Assembly: GCA_023663505.1 (NCBI GenBank)
Contig: JAMPHH010000010.1
Location: 13,749-77,748 of the forward strand
Direction of reading: 5' to 3'
DNA from: Muribaculum sp.
GTDB lineage: Bacteria > Bacillota > Clostridia > Lachnospirales > Lachnospiraceae
Length of the DNA stretch: 64,000 nt
Below the pieces are notes generated by a model. It saw only the letters and a list, made by a program, of their open reading frames with translations, made no database searches and was not told where the DNA came from. How positions within the stretch are numbered: the stretch's first letter is position 1; every line of letters starts with the position of its first letter. This document shows positions 16,529-25,212 of this stretch, piece after piece. The position numbers and the translations under genes were made by a program.

Positions 16529-17134
16529 TCACGCATCACCCACGCCAAATAGACCATTATCATGGTACAAATAGAAAATCAGCTCTTTTGCTTCATCATT
16601 GCAGATAATTCCCCATGTAAAAAAACCATTTGACATTTCTGCCTTATAGTCAAGGAGATAGTAATATTCCTCCACCCCTTTACTGCATACGTTATCCACA
16701 AACATAAGGTCTTCCGCCTCCATAAACTCCTTGGTCACTTTCCTGGGTTCTCCCTCGTCCCATACATATTTACGCACTTCTGAATGCAGTTCGTCACATT
16801 TCTGTTTCCTTTTCTCTACATACTTCTTTTTCTCTTCCTCATATGCGGCTTCCTCCAGTTGAAAGGAAACCGCACTTTGTCTGTCAAAGCTTACAGAATA
16901 GTGATAACATTTCTCCCCGACAGACGAAGGGGGAACCTCGTCCGGGAAAAAGTTGTCCGATGCCTTTATGAGAAATTCCTCATAACTGTCAAATTTTGTC
17001 CTTTCAATGGGGACAATATCCCTAAATATCATCCAGAATGCCCATAACATAAGAGAAACCAACCCAAGCACAAGGAGTATAACAAAACAGTCAAAAGCGT
17101 TCATTAATAATTTTACGATTCGTTTTCGCATCAT
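16529..17134 (-). CDS. Membrane-anchored paralogue, 201 residues (sub-family 2, copy 2)
   Basis: Paralogue of the 205-residue gene at 14985: membrane helix about 15-38, then FDSYEEFLIKASDNFFPDE, GEKCYHYSVSFDRQSAVSFQLEE, VWDEGEPRKVTKEFMEAED, LMFVDNVCSKG and the identical end ELIFYLYHDNGLFGVGDA. The central part (about 96-125) is a Lys/Glu-rich stretch EEEKKKYVEKRKQKCDEL that differs from its partner. Starts with two Met codons behind GCGAGGGTAA. Function unknown. Confidence 0.7.
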   Translation of the reverse strand: MMRKRIVKLLMNAFDCFVILLVLGLVSLMLWAFWMIFRDIVPIERTKFDSYEEFLIKASDNFFPDEVPPSSVGEKCYHYSVSFDRQSAVSFQLEEAAYEEEKKKYVEKRKQKCDELHSEVRKYVWDEGEPRKVTKEFMEAEDLMFVDNVCSKGVEEYYYLLDYKAEMSNGFFTWGIICNDEAKELIFYLYHDNGLFGVGDA

Positions 17135-17255
17135 TTACCCTCGCATATCCTTGAACTCGTTTAATTACTGCTGCTTTCACCATCTATATACTCATCGTTA
17201 ATTTAATTGTATCACATAAGGCAAAAACTGTCTCTATCTACTTTTCGCCCAATTC

Positions 17256-17304
17256 AAAGTGCAGACAAGGTTTGAGGTATATCCCCAAACCCTGTCTGCA
17301 TTTT
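17256..17304 (-). terminator. Intergenic hairpin (copy 2)
   Basis: Second copy of the long hairpin of 15709-15757 (first arm begins AAAGTGCAGACA, last arm ends TGTCTGCATTTT). The surrounding gap 17135-17392 is the duplicated intergenic region and carries no gene. Confidence 0.5.
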
Positions 17305-17392
17305 CTGTCCAAGAGGAAATATCTTACCTCATCTCACCCCGTGCAGAGATTCCTTTCAGCCTTTCCTTGCCCTCACCCCATACAACGGAGAG

Positions 17393-18025
17393 TCAATGAT
17401 GCCATTTGTCAGGATCTACCACATCGACGCTAAATTCTATGAATTCATGGGTGTCATCGTTCAATATCACTCCATTGTAACATGTGGTATCAGTATAGTC
17501 CTCACGTATGACGACAAGGTAATAGTATTGATCTTTCACTTTTGTATTGCTAACCACCTTGTTAATAAACGCCAATTCCTCCTCAGTGATTATTTCATTG
17601 TCACACCATTTAGGGGCGTCAATATAACAATAGCCATCTTCATGTAATGAAAAAATAATTTTGTCCGTTGAAAATTTTTCCTCCTGTCCACGATAGAATT
17701 CCATACGCTCATCAGACAGCGTTCTAAGGGTTTCCTCTGACAAAGTTGTAGCATAAGCGACAAATGCTTCCCATGACTCATGGTGCCAATAATATTTCGG
17801 TTCTGTGGCTTCCATCGGCAGTTCATTTAAAAATTGGTCAAGGCTCCTATAATTTTTCAAGAATGAACTATATGACTGGTAATCAGTAAACTGCGTCCTT
17901 GTCCATGGCACAATATGGGAAAATATACCATGCCACAGAACATACATGCATAATGCGGCAAACAGGACACAACATAAGGATAACACGGCAATAAATCCGA
18001 TTATTAATTTCTTACGTCTGTTCAT
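17393..18025 (-). CDS. Membrane-anchored paralogue, 210 residues (copy 1, next to the surface protein)
   Basis: First gene after the 1,204-residue surface protein, 36 bases behind its stop, and therefore the best placed candidate immunity gene. Membrane helix 8-30 (IIGFIAVLSLCCVLFAALCM), then PWTRTQFTDYQSYSSF, ELPME, EPKYYWHHESWEAFVAYA, GYCYIDAPKWCDNEI, EELAFINKVV and CYNGVILNDDTHEFIEFSV. A single helix and outside-facing domain would suit neutralising an extracytoplasmic or membrane-acting effector. No recognised domain; the function is inference from position. Confidence 0.72.
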   Translation of the reverse strand: MNRRKKLIIGFIAVLSLCCVLFAALCMYVLWHGIFSHIVPWTRTQFTDYQSYSSFLKNYRSLDQFLNELPMEATEPKYYWHHESWEAFVAYATTLSEETLRTLSDERMEFYRGQEEKFSTDKIIFSLHEDGYCYIDAPKWCDNEIITEEELAFINKVVSNTKVKDQYYYLVVIREDYTDTTCYNGVILNDDTHEFIEFSVDVVDPDKWHH

Positions 18026-18061
18026 TTACAACCTCCGTCCTCACAGAACATGCCAACCGGT

Positions 18062-21000
18062 TTATGATTTTATAATTATTGCATACTTTTGTCCATCTTT
18101 CCACTTGCTCCAACCATGAACTTTCCCGTATAATTCGTAAGATCTGCATATTCCCAACAGGTTGGCTTCCCAAAGCATTGTTCCATTTGGAAAATCATAA
18201 AAATCCATCAAATAATAGTCAAAATCCATGGTATAGGTCCGAGCTTTCGGGTCATATTTACAATGTATGGTTATACTAGCATTAGACTTGTTAAATGTAC
18301 CAAAGGCATCTAAATTCTCCAAAACTGCAAAATTATTTTTCATATTCGTAAAATCGGCAGTATCATGATAAAATGTACCATCCCAGAAGGCATTTGGCGA
18401 CATTGCTATATATATTTCCGTGTTGTGTTCATTTAGTACGGATTCCGCTGCCTTTATTCCCTTTGACACATTTTTTGAAAAATTATTATATGCCGAGTTA
18501 CATAATCCCAATTTAAACAAAAGTAGAGCATCTATGTATTTCCTCGTCCCTTCCCCTCCTATTCCGGGTTCAGACCCGCCTTCCCCCTTGATATAGTCAT
18601 TAAAGCAATGCCTTGAATTAGAACCAACAAAAAGTGTAGCTATGACAACCACTATGTTTTCTATATAATATTTCACATTCCACCCTAAACCCGCATCGCT
18701 TTTCTTGTCAGCAAACAATCCATGTAAATTATCAAGCCCATCGCACGTTCTTTCTGTTTTATCAAAGGTTGCCTTTTTTTCATCCATATACCATAGTTTC
18801 TTCAATTCATTAGAGTACGGCACATAATCCATCTTCTCATTATTGACTGTGCCATCCGCATTCACCCTTCCGTCCACATATATAAACTCCGGTGAAAGCT
18901 TGTCATTCACGGAACCCAGAAAGAGGACACTGGTATATTCCTTCCCGTCCACCGTATAAGTCACCTGCTCGGGAAGACCGCCCACCTCGTCAAAGTCCGT
19001 GATCCCGTCGCCGTCCGTGTCAGGGTTGTTGGGGTCGGTATAGATAACCTGCCCGTTGGACAGGCGCATCCCGTTGGTCTCGTACACGTCATACAGCCCG
19101 TCACCGTCGCTGTCCATCGTGTCAATCTCGCCCAAGGTATCTCTATTCAGCTCTGCCATCGCCTTCATGATGTCGGCACTGGTTGCGGCGTAATAGTACC
19201 CGCCCCCCGTGTTTTCCGCTATGGATTTCATAGCTTTTACGTCCCCGTCCACCACGTTGATGCAGTGGATAGTGATGTCATTGTCATTTGCCTGCTTGAC
19301 CAATGACGCATTGTATTTAACGTCCCCGTCACAGATCAACACGATCATCCTCCTGTTGTCCCCGTTAGTCTTGTCAAGCATGTTGATACCCGCGCGGATT
19401 CCGTTATCCGCATTGTTCCCGTACCGCAGACTCAGGGACTCGATTCCCGATTTCAAGTCCTCCTTGCTGCCTGTCAGTTCCCTCACGACGGTCGCCGTGT
19501 CATTGTAGCGGATCAGCCCCGCCCTGTCCCCGTCCAACATACCATCCACAAGGGAGTTTAATGCGGCTTTCGCCAAGGGGAAACGGTTATTCTCCTTCAT
19601 GCTCAGGGACACGTCCACCGCCATCGCCATGTCATAGCACAGGATATCGCCACCCGTGCGGTAATTGATGTCCTGACGCATGGCGTCGAACCAAATGGTT
19701 TTGTCCACCACCATCCATGTGGAGAAGTGGTTTGTCGTGTAGGACAGCGTGTTGTTCTCCCTGTCAATCACCGTCTCGTCATCCAACAATATGTATTTGT
19801 CATTTTCTTCATCATACCACATAATGCGGAGATTGTCTTCCATTATTTCTCCCAACGCCGCCTCGTCATAAGAGAACGTGATGGTCGCCTCGTCAAATGT
19901 CTCCTCCGTCTCGATGCTCACGGGCGCACCCACCAGTCCCACGACATCCGTGGAACGCATGTCCAGATTGTAAACATCCAAAATCATAACCTCGTTCTCG
20001 ATAAATCCGACACAATCCATGGAAACGGAGACTCCCGTGATACCGCTCGTTTTATCCTGCGACAACTCCTTCACATAAGTTTGATGCGTGGTCTCGTCCC
20101 CGTCCAAAACACCGTTTCCGTCCGTGTCAGGATTGAGCGGGTCAAACAACAGCTTTACGTCCTCGCCGTCACTCAGCCCGTCATTGTCGGTATCGGTTGT
20201 CAGCGGGTCGGTAAAGTATTCTAATACCTCCTCGCCGTCGTTAAGCCCGTCGCCGTCCGTGTCAGCCAAGAGGGGTTTTGTCCCTGCCTGCACCTCCGCA
20301 AGATTACACAGACCGTCCTTGTCATAATCCTCGTCCCCGTCCAAAATACCGTCCCCGTTGGTATCCTTGTTGGTGGGGTCGGTCGCGGTCTGCGTCAGCT
20401 CCTCCAAGTCACTCAGTCCGTCGCCGTCCGTGTCAGCCAACAGCGGGTCTGTTCCAAGAACGGACTCTATATAATTGTCAATCCCGTCCCCGTCCGTGTC
20501 ACTCCTGTCCACGTTTGCCCTGTCCATGTTCTCCTCGTTAAAGTTCATGAGAATGACAGACTCTTTCGTCTCATTCTGTCCATGTGTGGCGGTAACCGTG
20601 ATCATGTTGAACCCTACCACCAAACCGATTTCCTGTGTCCGCCAATTCTCTTGGGGAACTATCTCCCCGCTGTGAACGAGCAGGTCATTGATATCCGTGA
20701 TCGTGTATGAAAGCTTTTCCACGTTATCAATGTTGCTCACGGTTCCCGACAGGTTCTCCACGCATTCCTGTGTCAGATAGAATCCCCCCGCTTCGTTCAT
20801 GGCAAAAGCAGAGGTGTCTATCGTCAGGTTTATATCGCTTGCGCTGACATCCCCGCCGTCGGCTGTCCCGTCGCCCTGTTCGTTCCCTTTTGCCAGAGCG
20901 ATTTCTTCCAAAACCACACGCTCAGGGACATTCTCGGCATCTCCTGAGTTGACCGTGAAACCTATCGTAACGCTTCCTCCCGCCGCGATATTCTGGTTAT

Positions 21001-21676
21001 AAGAGCTGTTCTTGACCACATAATGGTCACCCTCATGGGAAACAACCTGCCCTCCCCAAAGGTCATTGATCTCATGGGGCAGGTCAAAGGAGATCTGCCA
21101 GTCCTCTATTGTCCTGTCGGATATATTGAAGACGCACAGAGACCCGTTAAAGCCCGTGTCCCATGCGTTGGTAACCTCATACACGGTCTCGTAATCCCCG
21201 TCGGGGACAGGCTGCAGAACCGCAGGAAGATCACATATCTCAGGGAACCCATTGAAAGCCCCCATCCCGTTAAAACCGAAGCTGACGCTTTGCCCCGCCG
21301 CAATATCCTGATTCCACACCAGATTCTTGAACACGGTGTTACCGTTTGATGATTCGACGATTTGTGCGTTCCAAAGATTGGTCACCTGTTGCATGGTCGA
21401 GAATGACACATGCCAATTCTCGATCACAGTCTCGGAAATATTTTCCACCGTCACCATTGCCGTGTAACCGTCCGCCCAGTAGTCCGTGAGCGAATAGGTA
21501 ATCCGACAGCCTTCCTCCTGCCACACCTTTTCCCGGGTGACCCCATCCCACCCGCTTTCCTCGATATTGCTTGTCTGTGCCATAACATTTGATAAGGGAA
21601 TCGAATTCCCCAACAATATGGCTGTCATCAACAGGCAAATAGCCTTCTGAACCTTTCTCTTTAAATTGTTTCTCAT
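18062..21676 (-). CDS. Large secreted CBM2-TSP3-VWA protein with unrecognised C-terminal domain
   Basis: 1,204 residues, exported. Signal peptide 1-33; two CBM2-like domains (about 50-149 and 155-250: NAWDTGFNGSLCVFN, WNQDIAAGQSVSFGFNG); an Ig-like stretch to about 385; seven thrombospondin-3-like calcium repeats (about 389-530, DTDGDGLSDLEEL type); a VWA domain about 679-849 with MIDAS start DVSLS; two more calcium repeats (855-902); then about 300 residues I cannot assign, ending in an aromatic block (DFDYYLMDFYDFPNG, YELYGKVHGW). No LPXTG or membrane anchor. The start at 21676 has AAGGAG upstream; an upstream Met at 21736 lacks a site. Modular stalk plus orphan C-terminus plus downstream array suggests a polymorphic toxin or adhesin. 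Confidence 0.85.
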   Translation of the reverse strand: MRNNLKRKVQKAICLLMTAILLGNSIPLSNVMAQTSNIEESGWDGVTREKVWQEEGCRITYSLTDYWADGYTAMVTVENISETVIENWHVSFSTMQQVTNLWNAQIVESSNGNTVFKNLVWNQDIAAGQSVSFGFNGMGAFNGFPEICDLPAVLQPVPDGDYETVYEVTNAWDTGFNGSLCVFNISDRTIEDWQISFDLPHEINDLWGGQVVSHEGDHYVVKNSSYNQNIAAGGSVTIGFTVNSGDAENVPERVVLEEIALAKGNEQGDGTADGGDVSASDINLTIDTSAFAMNEAGGFYLTQECVENLSGTVSNIDNVEKLSYTITDINDLLVHSGEIVPQENWRTQEIGLVVGFNMITVTATHGQNETKESVILMNFNEENMDRANVDRSDTDGDGIDNYIESVLGTDPLLADTDGDGLSDLEELTQTATDPTNKDTNGDGILDGDEDYDKDGLCNLAEVQAGTKPLLADTDGDGLNDGEEVLEYFTDPLTTDTDNDGLSDGEDVKLLFDPLNPDTDGNGVLDGDETTHQTYVKELSQDKTSGITGVSVSMDCVGFIENEVMILDVYNLDMRSTDVVGLVGAPVSIETEETFDEATITFSYDEAALGEIMEDNLRIMWYDEENDKYILLDDETVIDRENNTLSYTTNHFSTWMVVDKTIWFDAMRQDINYRTGGDILCYDMAMAVDVSLSMKENNRFPLAKAALNSLVDGMLDGDRAGLIRYNDTATVVRELTGSKEDLKSGIESLSLRYGNNADNGIRAGINMLDKTNGDNRRMIVLICDGDVKYNASLVKQANDNDITIHCINVVDGDVKAMKSIAENTGGGYYYAATSADIMKAMAELNRDTLGEIDTMDSDGDGLYDVYETNGMRLSNGQVIYTDPNNPDTDGDGITDFDEVGGLPEQVTYTVDGKEYTSVLFLGSVNDKLSPEFIYVDGRVNADGTVNNEKMDYVPYSNELKKLWYMDEKKATFDKTERTCDGLDNLHGLFADKKSDAGLGWNVKYYIENIVVVIATLFVGSNSRHCFNDYIKGEGGSEPGIGGEGTRKYIDALLLFKLGLCNSAYNNFSKNVSKGIKAAESVLNEHNTEIYIAMSPNAFWDGTFYHDTADFTNMKNNFAVLENLDAFGTFNKSNASITIHCKYDPKARTYTMDFDYYLMDFYDFPNGTMLWEANLLGICRSYELYGKVHGWSKWKDGQKYAIIIKS

Positions 21677-21714
21677 TATTTTTTCTCCTTGTTGTTTTTT
21701 TGCGCAATGATGAA

Positions 21715-21743
21715 ACAATATCATAATGTCAACCAACTGTCAA
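21715..21743 (-). promoter_or_regulatory. Promoter of the surface protein gene
   Basis: Minus strand TTGACA, 17 bases, TATTGT, about 40 bases before the ATG at 21676. A second TTGACA lies inside the spacer. Confidence 0.6.
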
Positions 21744-21783
21744 GTGCCGATTTTAAAAAATATCCTAATTCAGCCACTAAATT

Positions 21784-21840
21784 CATAAAAAACACTTCGC
21801 ACCGATACCAAGGCGGGAAAGGACTTGGTATCGGTGCGAA
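21784..21840 (-). terminator. Strong rho-independent terminator after metY
   Basis: Perfect 15-bp stem: TTCGCACCGATACCA (21796-21810) and TGGTATCGGTGCGAA (21826-21840), loop 15, followed on the minus strand by GTGTTTTTT. It insulates the surface protein gene from the metY transcript. Confidence 0.85.
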
Positions 21841-21973
21841 ACATGTATGCAGGGCTTGTAAATTATATATGGCTGAACTGTTACTGTATTGGTATCAGTT
21901 CAGCCATCAGTGCCGCAAGACTATCGGTAAAGGATATCATATACATCGAATTTTTTTGTATTGGCATTACGTT
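21836..21973. repeat. Repeat family copy C (right border of accessory island)
   Basis: Matches 10911-11048 with roughly ten mismatches over 138 bases, in the same orientation. It contains the hairpin with 12-bp arms (21869-21880 and 21896-21907). The two copies are direct repeats bounding about 10.9 kb of accessory genes. Confidence 0.8.
21921..21972 (-). pseudogene. Remnant of the lipoprotein gene 3' end
   Basis: Minus strand encodes NANTKKFDVYDILYR then stop, matching the last residues NADTKEFDVYDILY of the lipoprotein at 10998-11840. No upstream part remains because metY begins its stop at 21976. It marks the end of a duplicated or translocated segment. Confidence 0.7.
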
Positions 21974-21975
21974 TC

Positions 21976-23259
21976 CTATGCCAACGCCGCGAATCCCCTC
22001 TCCAAATCGCCGATGATGTCATCAATATGCTCCGTACCGATGGACAGGCGAATGGTGTTGGGCTTGATGCCTTGGTCTGCCAGCTCCTGCTCAGAAAGCT
22101 GTGAGTGGGTCGTCGTGGCGGGGTGTATGATCAGGCTCTTGACATCTGCCACGTTTGCAAGGAGCGAGAAGATTTCCGTATTGTCGATAAATTTCCACGC
22201 TTCCTCCTGACCGCCCTTGATCTCAAAGGTAAAGATACTCGCCCCGCCGTTGGGGAAGTATTTTTCATAAAGCGCATGATCAGGGTGCTCCGGCAGGGAC
22301 GGGTGATTCACACGCTCTACCAGAGGGTGCTTCGCCAGATATTCCACCACCTTCTTCGTATTTTCCGCATGGCGTTCCAATCTGAGCGACAAGGTCTCAA
22401 CCCCCTGCAGCAGCAGGAACGCATTGAAAGGAGAAATAGCCGCTCCCGTGTCGCGAAGCAGGATTGCCCTGATATATGTCACAAAAGCGGCGGGACCCGC
22501 GGCATCCACAAAGGAAACGCCGTGATAGCTTGGGTTCGGCTCCGCAATCGGCGCGTACTTCCCGCTCGCCCTCCAGTCAAATTTACCTGAATCAACGATA
22601 ACGCCGCCCAATGTCGTCCCGTGACCGCCGATGAATTTGGTCGCGGAATGAACCACGATATCCGCGCCGTGCTCAATCGGACGAATCAGATAGGGCGTGC
22701 CGAAGGTATTGTCGATCACAAGGGGCAGTCCATGCTTGTGCGCAATCCCCGCGATAGCGTCAATATCAGGGATATCGCTGTTCGGGTTGCCAAGGGTCTC
22801 CAGATAAATCGCTTTCGTATTCTCCTGAATCGCATTTTCCAGCTCCGCCAGATCATGGGCATCCACAAAGGTGGTAGTAATACCATATTGCGGCAATGTA
22901 TGCGCCAACAGATTATAGCTTCCGCCGTAAATCGTCTTTTGCGCCACGATATGTTCCCCCGCCTGCGCCAGTGCCTGTATGGTATAGGTGATCGCCGCCG
23001 CTCCTGACGCCAGTGCCAGTGCCGCCACGCCGCCCTCCAATGCCGCCAGTCTTTTCTCCAATACGTCCTGTGTGGAATTGGTAAGCCTGCCATAGATGTT
23101 GCCTGCGTCGCTGAGCCCGAACCTCGCCGCCGCATGCGCCGAATCATGGAATACATATGATGTGGTCTGATAGATTGGCACCGCTCTGGAATCCGTGGCG
23201 GGATCCGCCTGTTCCTGTCCTACATGTAACTGTAATGTTTCAAATTTGTACTTGCTCAT
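21976..23259 (-). CDS. metY: O-acetylhomoserine sulfhydrylase (aminocarboxypropyltransferase)
   Basis: PLP enzyme of the Cys/Met metabolism family, making homocysteine from O-acetylhomoserine and sulfide (it may also take methanethiol). 427 residues, the length of MetY rather than MetB/MetC (about 380-390). Landmarks: FETLQLHVGQEQADPATDSRAVPIYQT at the start is typical of MetY, YGRLTNSTQDVLEKRLA, and the PLP lysine in HSATKFIGGHGT. Preceded about 115 bases upstream by a palindrome shared with cysK and the Rrf2 gene, so it is probably a separate transcription unit of the same regulon, ended by the terminator at 21784-21840. Confidence 0.93.
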   Translation of the reverse strand: MSKYKFETLQLHVGQEQADPATDSRAVPIYQTTSYVFHDSAHAAARFGLSDAGNIYGRLTNSTQDVLEKRLAALEGGVAALALASGAAAITYTIQALAQAGEHIVAQKTIYGGSYNLLAHTLPQYGITTTFVDAHDLAELENAIQENTKAIYLETLGNPNSDIPDIDAIAGIAHKHGLPLVIDNTFGTPYLIRPIEHGADIVVHSATKFIGGHGTTLGGVIVDSGKFDWRASGKYAPIAEPNPSYHGVSFVDAAGPAAFVTYIRAILLRDTGAAISPFNAFLLLQGVETLSLRLERHAENTKKVVEYLAKHPLVERVNHPSLPEHPDHALYEKYFPNGGASIFTFEIKGGQEEAWKFIDNTEIFSLLANVADVKSLIIHPATTTHSQLSEQELADQGIKPNTIRLSIGTEHIDDIIGDLERGFAALA

Positions 23260-23373
23260 GCTGATTACCTCCTCGGATAACTCTCGTATTTAAGTATCCT
23301 ACTTCTCTCGTAGGTTATGAGGATATAATATCATGTCTTTTCCCATTTAGCAAATACCCTGTTCTTAGAGTCG

Positions 23374-23394
23374 GTTATAAATAATACTTATAAA
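23374..23394. promoter_or_regulatory. Candidate sulfur-regulon operator, metY copy
   Basis: GTTATAA-N7-TTATAAA, preceded by GTCG. 115 bases upstream of the metY ATG. GTCGGTTATAA here is identical to the reverse strand of the site before the Rrf2 gene (33990-34010); the cysK site is at 31288-31308. Confidence 0.6.
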
Positions 23395-23410
23395 AGCCCT
23401 GTGAAAATTC

Positions 23411-23872
23411 CTACTCACCCGACATTTCATAGAACTGCTCCGTCTCCTCTATATCGTCCACAGGCGGCTTCAAGCCTTCGATCTGCAGATTGTTTTTCTC
23501 TGCATAATCCCATAGTGCCGCATGAACAGCCTCCTCAGCCAGAAGCGAGCAATGCACCTTGACTGCGGGGAGTCCCCCCAACGCCTCCTGCACCGCCTTA
23601 TTGGTGAGCTTTAGGGCGTCCTCCACCGACTTCCCCTTGATCAGCTCCGTCGCCATGCTGCTTGTCGCCACCGCCGCGCCGCAGCCAAAGGTCTTGAACT
23701 TGCAATCCCTGATCGTCTGATTCTCGTCGATATCAAGGTAGATTCTCATAATGTCTCCGCATTTCGCATTGCCCACCGTGCCCACACCGCTAGGATTCTC
23801 AATCTCTCCGACATTTCTCGGGTTGTTGAAATGATCCATAACCTTTTCGCTGTATTCTATGATCTGACTCAT
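23411..23872 (-). CDS. Fe-S cluster scaffold protein, NifU/IscU type
   Basis: 153-residue scaffold on which Fe-S clusters are built with sulfur from the adjacent cysteine desulfurase. The three cluster cysteines are present in KCGD (about 38), FGCGAA (about 64) and VHCS (about 107); N-terminus YSEKVMDHFNNPRNVGEI is canonical. The C-terminal tail (ETEQFYEMSGE) is a short clostridial extension without the Nfu domain. It follows nifS after a 127-base gap with no visible terminator. Last gene of the cysK-to-nifU series. Confidence 0.93.
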   Translation of the reverse strand: MSQIIEYSEKVMDHFNNPRNVGEIENPSGVGTVGNAKCGDIMRIYLDIDENQTIRDCKFKTFGCGAAVATSSMATELIKGKSVEDALKLTNKAVQEALGGLPAVKVHCSLLAEEAVHAALWDYAEKNNLQIEGLKPPVDDIEETEQFYEMSGE

Positions 23873-24000
23873 TTTTATACCTCCATGTCAGAGCAGTTTA
23901 CTGCGATGACACGCGATGAGAAATTTGCGCACTGTTTACAGCACTGCGATTCTCCCATCTGCGATCAAAACAATTTGAGGCTCTGACTCAAATTTAACAA

Positions 24001-25173
24001 CTATCTTCCCGCCCGCACAAAATCCTCATAAAGCGGCGACATTCCCCTTAGTCTCTCCACGATCCTTTTCAGCTCGTCCACCACAAAATCCAGTTCCTCC
24101 TTAGTGGTCTCGTCAGAGAGCGTAAGCCTTAGAGAGCCGTGAGCTATCTCATGGGGAAGCCCGATCGCAAGCAGCACATGGGACGGGTCAAGAGAACCTG
24201 AGGTGCAGGCTGAGCCGCTTGATGCCGCTATGTCCTTCTGATCCAACAGGATAAGCAGTGACTCACCCTCAATAAAGCGAAACGAGAAGTTAGCGTTATT
24301 GGAGAGCCGATTGCTCCTATGACCATTCAGCCTCGTATATGGTATCTCCCGCAGCACCCTGTCGATCAGATAGTCTCTTAATTCACTTTCATATACGCAC
24401 CTTTTATCAAGCTCCCGCTCCGCCAGCTCTGTCGCCGCCCCGAATCCGACGATTGCCGCCGTGTTGTAAGTTCCTGCCCTTCGCCCTCTCTCCTGCGCAC
24501 CGCCGTGAATAAACGCTCCGATTCTCACTGAATTGCGGATATACAGTATGCCGACGCCCTTTGGTCCGTTGAATTTATGTCCACTGGCGCTCAACAGGTC
24601 GATATTTAACGCCTCCACGTCAATATGCTCATGTCCGTATGCCTGCACCGCATCCGTATGGAAAATAATCCCATGCTCCCGCGCAAGCCTGCCAATCTCC
24701 GCAATCGGCTGAATCGTACCTATCTCATTGTTGGCATACATGACCGTGATCAGAATGGTATCCTCCCGAATCGCCGCCTTTAATTCATCAAGCTTCAGGA
24801 TACCTTCCTCGTCCACATTCACATAAGTGACCTCAAAGCCAAGCTTTTCCAGATACTCACAGGTATGCAGGATCGCGTGATGCTCTATGGCGGAGGTGAT
24901 GATATGTTTTCCCTTGTCCCGCCTTGCGAACGCCGTGGCGATCAGCGCCCAGTTATCCGACTCACTGCCGCCGCCCGTAAAATATATTTCCTCCGGCTTG
25001 GCGTGTAAAAACCCTGCCACCGAAGACCTCGCCTGTTCAATCGCCTTCTTGCTCTCCCCCGCGAAGCGGTAGATGCTCGATGCGTTGCCGTACAGTTCCC
25101 GAAGGTAAGGCTGCATCGCTTCGTATACCTCATCTCTTAGCCTTGTTGTTGCTGCATTATCAAGATAAATCAT
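24001..25173 (-). CDS. Cysteine desulfurase, NifS/IscS type
   Basis: PLP enzyme that takes sulfur from cysteine as a persulfide for Fe-S cluster assembly. 390 residues from the ATG at 25173, which has GAGGTG 6 bases upstream; a GTG 9 bases earlier overlaps that site and is unlikely. PLP lysine in SASGHKFNGPKG, catalytic cysteine loop SSGSACTSGSLDPSHVL (group I type). N-terminus MIYLDNAATTRL is canonical. Next to nifU, so the pair forms the housekeeping ISC-like machine. Its use of cysteine explains its place in the cysteine operon. Confidence 0.94.
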   Translation of the reverse strand: MIYLDNAATTRLRDEVYEAMQPYLRELYGNASSIYRFAGESKKAIEQARSSVAGFLHAKPEEIYFTGGGSESDNWALIATAFARRDKGKHIITSAIEHHAILHTCEYLEKLGFEVTYVNVDEEGILKLDELKAAIREDTILITVMYANNEIGTIQPIAEIGRLAREHGIIFHTDAVQAYGHEHIDVEALNIDLLSASGHKFNGPKGVGILYIRNSVRIGAFIHGGAQERGRRAGTYNTAAIVGFGAATELAERELDKRCVYESELRDYLIDRVLREIPYTRLNGHRSNRLSNNANFSFRFIEGESLLILLDQKDIAASSGSACTSGSLDPSHVLLAIGLPHEIAHGSLRLTLSDETTKEELDFVVDELKRIVERLRGMSPLYEDFVRAGR

Positions 25174-25212
25174 GAATTTCACCTCTTTTTACTTCACTTT
25201 ATTACAGCTCTA

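Noticed and set aside
10998..21736. Prophage
   Set aside because: No capsid, tail, terminase, integrase or lysis module; the hydrolase is exported by a signal peptide and is of SleB type.
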